NCBI GenBank assembly: GCA_000711775.1 | Contig: ARYC01017346.1 | Coordinates: 62,001-126,000, forward strand | Reading direction: 5' to 3' | DNA from: Oxytricha trifallax | Taxonomy: Eukaryota > Ciliophora > Spirotrichea > Sporadotrichida > Oxytrichidae | DNA length: 64,000 bases | In this document: positions 46,879 through 58,242 of the stretch, one piece after another | Numbering within the stretch: the stretch's first letter is position 1 | Layout of the letters: each line of letters starts with the position of its first letter | Notes under the pieces: model-generated | What the model saw: only the letters and a program-made list of their open reading frames with translations | What the model was told of the DNA's origin: nothing | Database searches by the model: none | Made by a program: the position numbers and the translations under genes

Positions 46879-47442
46879 TTTAGTTTGCTGATATATTTTA
46901 TTATAATAATGATATAATACACCTTGATAAACTATAGTAATCGAGTATAAAACACTCTGGTAGATTCTTTGCTGAGAGGTAAGAAAATTAACTAACCATA
47001 AAAGACTTTAAGTTGACATATTTTATGAGAATTTAAACATTTTAGTAAATTAAATATTCCTAATGAAGTTTTGTTTCTCTAGGAGGTCCTCCAAATCAAG
47101 TTTGAGCTTAGTTTTGAGGTAAAGTTATTAAACATTTTTTAATTTAAAATGCTCCTAATTAAGTTTTAACCTTAAAATTTAACTCCTAATAAAGTTCGAA
47201 CTTAATTTGGAGGACATCCTAAAATAATTAAACATTATTAGGAGCAATATAATGGAGATAGTTAGATAAAAATGGAAATCAATCTGTAAAACTTGGAGCA
47301 AGTTTTTCCAATGCTTCTCCTCATATCTTTTTAAGGTTGACCTCCAGCAGGTCCTCCCTATTTAGTAGTAAGATTTTAATAAACTTAGAATGGATAACCA
47401 TAATTTTAAATTTCATTAACATTTCTAGAAAGAGGAAGCAAG
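46879..47442. other. TBE internal divergent spacer
   Basis: Between the divergent zinc-finger/kinase and 22-kDa ORFs, so it should hold both promoters. It contains short repeated and inverted motifs of the type CTCCTAATAAAGTT and GGAGGACATCCT / GGAGGTCCTCC around 47080-47240. Confidence 0.5.
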
Positions 47443-48233
47443 ATGGAGTCTATGAATAATGCAATGAAGAGAATTTAAACTCAAGATTTAATAGGAAAAT
47501 TTCGAAGTAAAGAGGACATTTATAGATATTTGGTATAGCAAGGTAAGTGCTCAAGTAAGATTAATAAATCAATAATAGTTGGATTGTTCTTGCCGACTTA
47601 GGAGAGAACAAAAATCTCATTCTTAAAAGCCTTACTGAGTGAAGAGAAAAAAGCTTTTAAGTCTAATGAAATTAGGATGATAGAGATACCTAACTACCCT
47701 GAAATATCAGTGACAAACCTATATGACGATGCTATGAGCGATCCGGACGTAGCTCTCTACCTCCCATCAAAGCTACAGCTCTCTAATAAATTGCCAGAGA
47801 GAAACTTCTTCTTTGGTGTTCTTGCAACTCTAAAACATGAGACTTAAATGAAGTTATTTAAGAAGCTCACAAGAAACGATACAGCATCTCTCCTGAAGAA
47901 AAAGAGAATCAAGGTATTAAAATAAGTGATACCTGGCTGTAGGAACTTCAAAAGCATCCTTTCATCTCAATTAAGCTTTGACTTCTTATTTTATAGAAAA
48001 ACCTGGTACTGCTATTTACTTGATGAAAGAGCGGCAGCAAATTAAACAGAGAGAGAAAGTCTCAAGTAAAACATGAATTGAGTAAGAGGCTCTTCAAAGA
48101 TTTATAAAAGCCAGAAGAGATGAACATAGATGCAGGAGCTGGCACTAAGAGAAGAAACATAGGCCCAAGCAAGCTTTAAGAGGAAGAAAAGAAAGAGAAG
48201 CCAAATCCCTTTACAGGCAAATTTAATATGTGA
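47443..48233 (+). pseudogene. TBE 22-kDa-type ORF
   Basis: ATG 47443 reads MESMNNAMKRIQTQDLIGKF, RSKEDIYRYLVQQGK, FLKALLSEEKKAF and LPERNFFFGVLATLKHE. The frame meets TGA at 48079-48081. A one-base shift near 48045-48065 opens the natural continuation, HELSKRLFKDLQ to NPFTGKFNM, ending at TGA 48231-48233. This is the middle TBE gene, of unknown function. The single frame change suggests recent decay. Confidence 0.85.
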
Positions 48234-48238
48234 CTTAT

Positions 48239-49293
48239 TCATTCGCTTAAATCTAATACTTATTTATAAGCACAAAATCTACCTTCTCTTGCACATACTT
48301 TAGCTTTATCATCGCTGACTCTTTTAGCAGCACTTCTTATAAAATCGACTGTATCTATCTTCAAGTCGTGCATTAAGTGATAGAGTAGAAGGTTCTTGTA
48401 GTGACCTTTCAATAACCCCCAATATAATTCAATTCCATTGAACTAAGGGCTGTGAGGAACATTAAATACGGGTGTTATGTTTAGCCTTTCATATTCCTTC
48501 CTTGAGTCTTTAGTTTTATGAACTGATAAGTTATCAACGAATAGAATAATCTCTTAGTCAGTGTATTTGTCTCTGAGTTATTGTAAGAACTTAATATATT
48601 ATTCAGTCTTTATAGAACGAGGGTGGACAACATAAGTTTCTAGGCCACTATCTTCACTTATTCCTCCAAGAATAGCATGAGTTTATATCTTAACCTTTGA
48701 GTCATAAACTTCTATATTACTATACCTCTTGTACCAAAGACCTTGATATAAAGGTATTAAATGTAAATACTGCCTCATCAGCGTGTATGAACTTTACATT
48801 ATGCTCTTAAGATCTCTGCATTTAATCGAATATATAATTTAAATTAGTCTTATAAAATTAAACATTAAAGTCAATCACTCTCTTAATGCGATTGACTGTC
48901 TTGTAAGATATTCCGTTCTATTTATATATTTATGTTCGATATAGATTAAGCAGAGATATGAAGCTCAGGAAATTGGCGATGAAACATCACAGCTCTCTTG
49001 GCTAGAGAGAAATGAGCCCAGTATTTAAGAGTCTTATGATTAATAAGATATTCAATATGATGCTGCTAAAATATTAGAGGTCTCTTAGGCTTAGAATTAA
49101 GCTGCTATCTCTTTAAATTCAATGCTAATAGAAAGTGAGACCTCCCAGTTGCTGGAGATTTATTGAGTAGCCTTGCTATAGACGTATAATTCAGGACAGG
49201 CTTGAGTTATTCACTATATTCATCACATCCATATCGCAACTTAAACAATAAATCTATATACTCACTGTCATAAACTGACCCCAAACCTCGCAT
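48239..49293 (-). pseudogene. TBE transposase (42-kDa, DDE)
   Basis: ATG 49293-49291 (MRGLGSVYDSEYIDLLFKLR), helix-turn-helix-like NGISYKTVNRIKRVIDF, then the DDE triad: HADEAVF, FVDNLSVHKTK and GIELYWGLLK. The second Asp and the Glu are separated by 34 residues, the D34E spacing of the IS630-Tc1-mariner superfamily to which TBE transposases belong. Stop TGA 48241-48239. Length 1055 nt leaves two extra bases, matching two +1 frame changes seen near 48940 and 48752. All three catalytic residues are present but not in one frame, so this copy should not make active enzyme. Confidence 0.92.
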
Positions 49294-49309
49294 ATACTCA
49301 CTTAAAATA

Positions 49310-49419
49310 CTAATATTTAAACATTAAACCCCTACATAAACCCTATTAAAACCCTAATAAAGTATGCACTAATAGTCTACTTTTATCAATCAAACTACTG
49401 AAAGGGTTTTGGGGTTTTG
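49310..49419. repeat. TBE right terminal inverted repeat
   Basis: Ends GGGTTTTGGGGTTTTG, the G4T4-type telomere-like terminus, followed by the AAT target duplication. It matches the left repeat except for the left repeat's 15 bp insertion. Confidence 0.92.
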
Positions 49420-49422
49420 AAT

Positions 49423-51125
49423 AGTCGCACTTTGTTTATTTGCATTTAAATTATATTTTTATAAAATTTTATTCAATTTTCGGAGCACAGATATATAATA
49501 ATAAAATATTAATAATCACGATTACTTTATACTATAATATAAATATTTAAATTTAACATTAAAATTTAATATTGATTAAATAAAAAATATTAGGAATTTA
49601 TTTGTTTAAATTAATTTACAACTGAATTAAAAATGATATATATATAAACATGCAGAGATTAATATAAGTAAAATGCTTAATAATGAAAAGAATAGTTGCT
49701 AAAACAATACATGAATTATTACTAACTGTATTAATATACTATATTATTTAATTTTTATTTATATCATTTTCCAATAAAGTTTCTATTTTAGCGAAGAACT
49801 AATACTGAAAATCACATTAAACAACATGTTATTATGAATGTTTTGACTAAAAAGAATTTATAGCAGGCCTTCACTAAATTAGGAGAGAATTTCTTATTTT
49901 TAGCTTGAATATGCCCTATAAAAAGTATTTGTATAAATATAAAAAGCTTGAACTAAGTAAAATATTTAGTATATTGGTAAATGTGGATGAGTGAAATGTG
50001 TATTATGATTATGAATACAAAAAATAGAGTATTACTGACCTTAATATGTATAATGGTTTGGGATCTCCCTGATCCAATTTTAATATAAGTATGAGTAATT
50101 ATCTTCTGTTTTTATTTACTTTTAAATTAAAATTAATTTCTATAAATTCATATACAATAATAAATGGTAAGAAAATATGTAATGATTAAATAAAAGTAAA
50201 AATTAGTAGAAATAAAAGAGTTTAGATATGTATTAAGAGAGGAATTAATGTTAAAGATAAATATAAATTTATTGTGTTCATGCATTTTATGTATAGGAAA
50301 TATTAATAATATGGTCTTAATTAAATTTAGATTTACTGTGACACTGTTGATTCTAGTAAAATCCATATTATCAATTGATAAAATGAATTTATACTTAAAC
50401 TAAATAGAAAAAAGGTAATTCAAAATATAGGTAGTAATAGATTTAAGTTAAATAGTTTAATGATATAGAAAAATTAAACTGCTTTTTGATTGATTTTTTT
50501 ATATTTATAAATATATATTATAATTTTTTGTTGATTAATTTCGCAATTAAATAAGATGTAGCAAAATTACATTATTGTTTTTATTAAAATTTTAAGCAAA
50601 AAATCCTTAAATTCGGTGTTTTATTAATTTAATAAATGATTTTATAGGTGACTAGGAATCTTTAAATAACCTATATAATATTTGAATTCAGGATAACTTG
50701 ACTTAATATTTTTATTTTAATTTTCCATTTCAAAACATCTTTTCTTGAAATTTATGGGTTTTAATAATTAATTGACTTGATTAATAAATATTTCAGAATA
50801 ATTTGACTAAAGTAATCAAACTTTGATAAATTATCTACATTTACCTGCATCTTTTCAAAATAATGAATAATTTTTAATAATCTCATAAATATTTTGTATA
50901 AGAAACTTGTTCTTTCTTTATGTCAATTTTTAAAAGAGTTTACAGTTGTTTTTATTATAGAAAAATAAGTCTAGAATATTTTATTTGTGAAAGTGATTTA
51001 TAATACCCTTTTGAAAATATTAAATTAATAAACTAAGAAGAAATAAATAATTATATAAATTAACAAATAAGAGAAATCAGCACTATAAACAACTTCACAA
51101 GCATCACTATATTAATAAAAAAAAG
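49423..51125. other. AT-rich DNA upstream of membrane-protein gene
   Basis: No supported gene. Several 60-75 codon open frames are chance products of composition. Confidence 0.5.
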
Positions 51126-54100
51126 ATGACGACGAACACGAGCCAGTCGAGTTCTTTGGGAAGTGTATCCTTCCTGAATATTTTTGGCGTTTTAATTTCT
51201 GTTGTGCTATGCGTGCTTTTCATTATTTTGGGAGGACACGCGCTTAAGTACATCAAGGAATTCGCCTGCAAGATTAAAGTTATTGTTAATCGAGCTGAGT
51301 ATTATTAATTGAAATTCTGGAGATAGTAGGGGTTTAAGGATAAATTTTAATTTAAAAATGGGGAAAATAAAAATTAGCTTTGTAATGAATTTATATTGAG
51401 CTGAAGATAAGGATGTATAATTGAAAGATTTCAACTATAAACTTGGTGGGGAAAAGAAATAACGCTCATAGGCATATGAATAAATGGAGACAATTTATAA
51501 GAACGAAATAAAGAAGAGTCGATCTCTTCAGTATTGGCTCATTTTGAGGAACTTAATTTCCAAATATGATCACATTATTTTCTATCCCTTCAGAGATAAG
51601 GTTCTTGAGCAATATGATTTACTAAAACCCAAAACGAGTTTTTACACACTTTTAGTAGTTTGTACTTGTTGCATCTCATAAAATTTTGTATATTTTTGGT
51701 TATAATTTATACAATAGAGATTGTAAAAATGGAGATTTAATAAACTAAAGTTTAAGTTTAAATGATCTAATTTTTGTAAAGTAAAACCATTTTTCTGTCA
51801 GCTATACTATAAAGTTCTTATTCAGATGTGACATTGATCCCTCTCTCAACATTTATTATCTTAACAATTGCAATTTCGATTATTTCTGCAATTCTGAATG
51901 TCATTGCAACAAACAGACTCTTTAGAATTTACCTCCTTACAGTAAAGGGAGCCTTCAAAATTGACTATGGCTTCAAATTTCAATCCGCACATTAAGGATT
52001 AAAGGAGTTCGAACCTGAAAATAGTGATGAAGAAAAGGAGTTATTCTAATACTAAAACGATTTTAAGAACTATGAAATTATCGAAGAGGACTTGGATAGA
52101 GATATCCAAGAGAATTTCATGAAAAGTGGAATTTAAGTGCGAAAAGATTTAGTAATCAGTGATGACATTCACATTGATAGTTCTAGAAAATTGCTTAATG
52201 AAGACATGGATAGAAGCGACAAGGTACTTATACAAATAAATGAAGACTAAAATATCTCTGCAAATTCATTCAATAACATGAATGATTAGCTTGTAGATGG
52301 TCCAAGTCTCGCACCAAATTCATAATTAGAAAATAGTAAATTAACTCTTAGTAAATACAGAAGTAAGAAAATTAAAGACGTTTTCCAACTTTAAGTTGGA
52401 ATTGAAGGTGCTGAAGATGCTAACGAAGAAGATAAATACATCTATATTGAAGATAAGCATAATATGGGAGATATCTAATTGCTTGAAAACGAGGCAATGA
52501 AAGGAGAAAACAAATCAAATGTGTACACTTTCAGTATTTTGTTTATAATCTTTGCTATATCTTCAGGATTCTGCTGTTACCTAAACTATTCCTTCCAATC
52601 TACTCTTGCATTAGCTGTGTTTTTCATGTTTATTGGGTCCTTTTTTGGTGATATCCTAGTTGCAAGACCTATTATTTTGATGATCATAGCACTATTAAAG
52701 TTCTGTAAAGCCTCGAAAAATGGCTACTAAAAAATATAATATAAGACTCAGAAAGACATTAAGAATGTTTTCAACTCTGCTATTAAGGATATTTTTATTG
52801 AATTTTTCATTGCTTATATGGAGCAATTAGAATTAGTTAAGAATGGCTCTAGTAGAAAACCTGATATGAATTTAACCAACAGTGTGAGACCAAAGTCAAA
52901 TCTTTTAGATCCCAAGGGAGACAGATCATAAGATCTGATGATGGAAAATTACAATCATTTGACCTAGAATGGTGATAGACATGACACTTCAACTATGAAA
53001 TAGCCACTTGATTTCCATGAAAACGATTAGGAAGATCAGTATGCAAGAGATATTATACATAAACATGACAACGATGATGCTGATATATGTTTTCTATTTT
53101 TAATATCACTAACTGATTTTGCAAGGCCTCAAATTGAAGATGACCAAAAGAATTTAATGGAGAATATTTTACAATTCCATACCAATTTATTAATATATAT
53201 TTACTGCACCCATTAAAAGAACACAAACTTTGAGAAAACCTAGAATATGACTTAATATAACACTTCAGTTCCCCTGCTTTCTAATCTATAACAAGCTATT
53301 AAAGAAAAGGAAGAGGAGAAATTCGCTAACCTCATGGATCAAAAGCAAATCAACAATGAACTTGTTGATTACAATTTACTTTTGCTTAGAAAGAATAAAT
53401 AAGATGAAATTGAAAAGGAAAATCCCTTAAATTGATCAAAATTATATACTTTAGAGATCTGATAAAGTGCTTAAGAATTTCAGAAAAGATAACCGTGGTG
53501 TTATCAGAAAGAGATATATCGATAATTTGAAATAAAGTTAAGTTGTTTGTCGCAATAAAACCTTTTTTTCTTCTAATTAGTATAGATTTTAATAATCTTG
53601 AACCCTAATTACGACTACGAGAAGCTACTCTAAGAAATGATGGCATAAGGGAAGGGAGCTAAGGAAGATGTTGATGAAGAATCAGTGAAGATGGATGGAA
53701 TGACTGTTTGTGAAGATTTCGAATAACAGCTCATGGAAGCCATCATTCAAGAAGCTCAAGATGATAACATTGTTATACTCACTAATCCAGTAGATGATGA
53801 TAAGATGAAAAATGGAATTGGAAAAGCATGCCCATATGAGCAAATATAATTAATTCTACAAAAATCTTTGAATGTGAAGACAATCAAGTTGAAGATGATG
53901 AACATGCCAGAAGAATGAGAAAACATTTCAATGAAAATTTGAGAAGAAGACTTGCAAATGGCGATGAGTTGACAGCTGAAGAACTTGCTTTACTAGAGTA
54001 ACTTGAAAACGAAAGACTCTAAGAACTAGAAAAGCTTATTTAATATATGCTCGCAAAAACCAATGGAGATTACAATAAACTCACTGACCAAGATAAATTG

Positions 54101-56971
54101 ACTTTAATTGGTTATCAAAAGGAGAAATATCACATTACAATGCTTGAAATATTTTCAGATCCAAAGAAAATGAAATGAAAATCGATGAACTGAACGAGGA
54201 ATTAAAGAGGTTGGAATTGGAAGAATTAAGACTTAAGCAAAAGCTCTTTGGTCTCTCTGATGAAGAACTAGACAGACTTTAACAAAGAAAATAATTATTC
54301 TACATAGTTTTTTAGAGGTTAGACAAAATGATGAAAAGAATTGCAGAGCTTGAAAGCAAAGGGTGGGACAACTTGAAGAATGAAGAGAAATTCGAATTAC
54401 TAGGTCTTAAGAAATCATGTCTAAACATTGAGCTTGATAGGATAAATAGAAAATAACCTCCTCTAATATAATTCAACAATAAAGTTAAATTATAAAATTT
54501 AAATGTATATCAGTTGAACTTAATCTAATTTTTACTGAATTTTATATTGAAAATATTTTAAAGTGGTTTTTATCTAAATTTTATATGATAGCAATATTTG
54601 TTTGAAGATCTTTTGCGTATTGATGAAATTGAAGAAGAATTGAAACGTCTTGAACTGGAGGAACTTCTCTTAAAATAGAAATTAGGTCTGCTAACTGATG
54701 CTGAAAAATTGAGACTAGAACAATTGCAAAAATACTTCGACTAGCTTGAAAGAGATAGAGAAATGTCTGAATTAGAGGCACTCAGAAAGAAGTTGCTTGA
54801 TGGAACTATCACAGAAGAAGAACTCAGGAGACTTTATATAATAATATGTAAGGATAATTAATTAGACAATTTATATAAATCTATAATATTCTTTAATGAT
54901 TTAATTTCAAATATATATAATATTTGTTAATAATTGGACTTAGAGAACTAGAAGCTAAATATGGCTTGGAACAAATCAAGAATCCCTTCGAAGAGTAAAT
55001 TCAAATGAATGAAGAATTTGACTAAAATATGCATTAAATAAATAAAATTGGTACATAATATGATTAATTTCTTTATAATAAAAATCTTATATTTTGTATA
55101 TGCAAGATGACGATGATGATATTTTACACAGTAGAATTACTGATGAATGATATTTTAGTCTATTTTCAATGTAGAAGTTATGAATAATCCAAATCAAAGC
55201 CATATAAAAACTTAATTCATTAATTTTTACACAAAAATAGTATTTCAGATTCATTTAACAACTTAAATGACAGTCAAGCTAATCTAACTCCAGAAGAAAG
55301 AGAAAAGCTTAGATTATAACAAGAAGAGCAAGATAGGTTAGATTAAGAAGCTAGAGAAAGCAATTTATTAAAATCTTGATGATGAGGAAAACGGACTGAG
55401 AGTAGGGGCTGGTGTTGATGAAGATATGGTCTTCGGCAGAGATGATCACTATAAATTAAAAACAGTTCTTATGAGTGTTAATAAATGAAGTTTTACAACT
55501 GAAAATTTGACAAGATTCTCAGAGAATAGGGGTATTAACAGAGTGAAACGCAGATAAGCTCCACAGTATTATTCAGAAAATGATCTTTAAGAAGTCAAAG
55601 AAGGAGATTTCTCAGAGGGTGACTCAGTCAGTGGAAGATCTGCTTTTTATAATAGTATATGTAAATTTCGTTAAGTCGAAGAACTCCTGGAAGAGGTTAC
55701 CTTTCTCACAATCAAATAAATGTCAACGAGTTATTATCAAAGTACTTAATTTTTATGTTTAAAAAAATTTCAATTATTATGACTAGATTAAGGGATTTCA
55801 TACAACTAAATAATTCACATACATTCAACAAAATCAAAATCCTTAGTAGCATACATCAAACAATCAAATAAATAGTTTGATAGATAGACGATCCTCAATT
55901 ATAGGTGGTTTATCAAACATGGATGATGAGTAAAATGATAGTATCACTGGCAACAATAGTCAACTAGCCACTAATAGAATAAATAATAATAATAACATTA
56001 ATAACACAAATGATAAAAATAGGGAGATTACATTAAATGCAGACACTATTGACATGAATTTTTATTTAATTAAAAAATATTTAAAGTTAATTGAATTTAA
56101 TTATTAATAAAAATGAATTCATAGAGAAAGAGGATGATTATTCATAGGAAGTTAAGCAAAAGTATAGCTAGTTATAGAATTTTACTTTGATATAAATTTA
56201 ATTTACATGATTAGATTTGAATTCTATAGTAGCTTAAAATATATTAAAAATATCAGCCATTTTATCTGAAGATCCGAGATAAATCACAACAAACCAGTTA
56301 TTATATACATTTTAATAATACAAAGACATTATTTTATATTTTCCAGCTGTTGTAGTTCTTATAGAATCTAACTGCCAGATCACTACCCGATTCAAAGGTA
56401 CCCAAATAGTAATTCAATTTACTCTCTAGCATTTTACAGTCTCTCACTTAAAACCCTATAGGTGCATTATTTAACATATTATTATCATCTTTGATTATTC
56501 TTTTTGTATTGAATCTCTAAGCATAGGCACTCCATATTGTATCATAATGATTTATTTAATATAGTTGTTTGTTAAATATTTTCAGTTCTCTCTTGACTAA
56601 ATCAGGAATCTGCGAGTTATTTAGTTTCACTACTATGAATGTGAGATGCTCTGAATTGCCATTTTCTCTGTAAATTTTCTAATCTAAATACACTCAGAAA
56701 AATACTATGCAAATTTATCTTTCTAATTACTGTAGGAGATTTTGAGTACTTTTTCGGCGAGAAAAGACAATTTTTAACTCTCAAAATAGGGTTTGTCTTT
56801 GAATTACTTTGCTTTGGGTAATTGAGGGATAAAATTCGCTATGAAATTTTCTAGATTCAAGTCTAAGTAAATAAATTAATGGACTATTGATAGTTTTTAA
56901 TATATTATTTAAATTATATTAATTTAAAAAAGTCTGGTGGACAACAGCAAATAGAAATGGAGTCATCTTGA
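51126..56971 (+). CDS. Large multi-pass membrane protein with coiled-coil tail (polycystin/REJ-like region)
   Basis: ATG 51126 (MTTNTSQSSSLGSVSFLNIF) opens with a hydrophobic segment (VLISVVLCVLFIILGGHAL). Further membrane helices are at 51650 (FYTLLVVCTCCIS), 51840-51920 (TFIILTIAISIISAILNVI) and 52520-52710 (FSILFIIFAISSGFCCYLNY, ALAVFFMFIGSFFGDILVAR). A charged cytoplasmic region and long coiled coil follow, with repeated LKRLELEEL and LLDGTITEEELRRL units (53950-54840). IES pointers include TGAA (51386/51402), TGC (about 53068/53124) and AAAAGT (56158/56928); the last joins VKQ to KSGGQQQIEMESS and TGA 56969-56971. Hydrophobic layout resembles the C-terminal part of ciliate polycystin/REJ-type proteins; the ligand-binding part is absent. 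Function uncertain. Confidence 0.6.
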
Positions 56972-57263
56972 GTTTTACATCCTAATTAATCTATTGATGG
57001 AAAAATAAAATTTTTAAATATTATTATTATCTTAGTTGACTTTATATGAACTGATATTATTTGAATCGATCACAAATTATCTGCATGATGGGCAATTTTT
57101 TCAAAAACATTATCAATTGTCTGAACAGATTTTCATTAAAGATTTGTTTAAATTTCAACTAATTCTAATATTTATTATGTATTCCAAACACTTTTTGCAG
57201 ATAGAATGTCCACATTTAAGTAAATAAGGTACATTCAGGCCTCCTGTTTCATACTCTTCTTAA
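56252..57263 (-). other. Even-numbered pieces of the RING gene and their pointers
   Basis: Reverse-complement pointer copies: 57251-57263, 57179-57188, 57088-57100, 57030-57037, 56868-56874, 56708-56715, 56680-56689, 56584-56589, 56540-56548, 56509-56518, 56462-56468 and 56252-56265, in the same order as the plus-strand list. The last plus-strand piece of the membrane-protein gene (56928-56971) sits between pieces 6 and 4. Confidence 0.8.
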
Positions 57264-57959
57264 TTAAATTTAATCAAAGAATGTATATTGTTTTGTAGAA
57301 GTATAAATATAATATAAATAATTAAATAAATAAAACAAGAAAAATGCAAGCAATAAGATCTCTTGAATGCCAAGTTTGTTAAGAAGAGTATAAATTTAAT
57401 CATACTATATTTTGGAATACTACATTACTATGAACACAAAGGAATTCAAAAATTGCCCATTAATACTGGTTACTATTATGTATATTAACTAAGAGATCAT
57501 TGAATTGATTCCATCAAGACCAACATAAATTATTTATTCGATTATCATTTTAAGAGGTAATTTGCAGCTATGGCCGATTTAGATTAAATTATTATCAAAT
57601 TGATTAACTATAATTTGAGAAAGAACTTGCTATCTATGACATGATTATGATAAATATAGTCCCTTGAAATTTATAATAGAGATTCAACTCTCAATTTAAT
57701 TAGAATAGAGAATGCACTATTATACAATATTTAATTAACATTTATCAATAAAATGGCTGATGTGATAAATTTCTTAAAGGGAAAACCATTCAAATAAACT
57801 TATATATTGAGGAATATTCTCAATAATTCTACACTTTTTAGCTAAATTCATTAAAATTGTAATAGTTTACACATCGAGATAGATCATCGCACAAATAATT
57901 AGCATAGAGGGAGAAAACATGAATTATCTTCAATTCGCTAATTTCTAAGAAAATATTGA
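56252..57959 (+). CDS. Scrambled RING-finger protein, about 14 pieces on both strands
   Basis: Piece 1 (plus, ATG 57344) reads MQAIRSLECQVCQEEY. Pieces then alternate: 2 minus 57263-57179, 3 plus 57411-57460, 4 minus 57100-57030, 5 plus 57487-57536, 6 minus 56874-56708, 7 plus 57559-57586, 8 minus 56689-56584, 9 plus 57622-57652, 10 minus 56548-56509, 11 plus 57678-57717, 12-13 minus 56468-56252 with an internal CTGG IES (56343/56294), 14 plus from 57748. The joined RING reads ECQVCQEEYETGG, LLKCGHSICKKCLEYYIT, FKNCPSCRQFV. Later text includes EIIELIPSRPTQ, QIPDLVKRELAIYDMI and SWFVVIYLGSSDKMADVINF. The end is uncertain: first TGA 57957-57959, but another frame nearby (NMNYLQFANFQENIERPYNF) looks coding. 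Expected role: E3 ubiquitin ligase. Confidence 0.85.
57344..57761 (+). other. Odd-numbered pieces of the RING gene and their pointers
   Basis: Plus-strand pointer copies: TTAAGAAGAGTAT 57379-57391, TTTGGAATAC 57411-57420, AAAAATTGCCCAT 57448-57460, AACTAAGA 57487-57494, TTATTTA 57530-57536, AATTTGCA 57559-57566, ATTTAGATTA 57577-57586, AGAACT 57622-57627, ATTATGATA 57644-57652, AGAGATTCAA 57678-57687, AATGCAC 57711-57717, ATAAAATGGCTGAT 57748-57761. Spacers between pieces are short and AT-rich. Confidence 0.8.
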
Positions 57960-58242
57960 GAGACCTTACAATTTCGGCGAAGCTATTTCCAAAATCAAAA
58001 TTTAAAATAAAATTTATTAATTTAAAATATTATTTAGCATTAATGTATTCCAATAAAATATTAAATAATTATATCAAACTGATATTTATTAAAGTTTTTT
58101 TTTATAATTTCAGATAACATTATAATTTTTTAAAATAGTCACTTATTTTATTTAAGCTAAAAATTATATTATAATTGCTGTTTTCCATAAAATATGCTAT
58201 TTTTTATTTATTTAATTTTAAATTTTTTTTATAATTCTAATA
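57960..58242. other. AT-rich flank of the RING gene
   Basis: Its first 60 bases may still be coding; the rest is AT-rich with T and A runs and no other feature. Confidence 0.4.

Larger units (their letters stand above)
45279..49419. mobile_element. Complete TBE transposon (4141 bp)
   Basis: Both ends begin CAAAACCCCAAAACCC read inwards, and AAT flanks each side (45276-45278 and 49420-49422), fitting the family's 3 bp ANT target duplication. Terminal inverted repeats are about 121 bp (left) and 110 bp (right). Three genes are in the usual arrangement: zinc-finger/kinase ORF (minus), 22-kDa-type ORF (plus), and DDE transposase (minus), the last two convergent with stops six bases apart. Every ORF carries frame changes, so this copy is probably inactive. 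TBEs are excised during somatic development and their transposases are thought to help genome rearrangement. Confidence 0.97.

Noticed and set aside
50148-50366. 72-codon minus-strand frame
   Set aside because: Composition-driven open frame in AT-rich intergenic DNA.
56509-56785. Reading the minus strand here as one continuous exon with a single ATTAGAAA IES
   Set aside because: It is open, but it includes AT-rich gaps and ignores the matching plus-strand pointers; the alternating path removes exactly those gaps and gives better protein sequence throughout.
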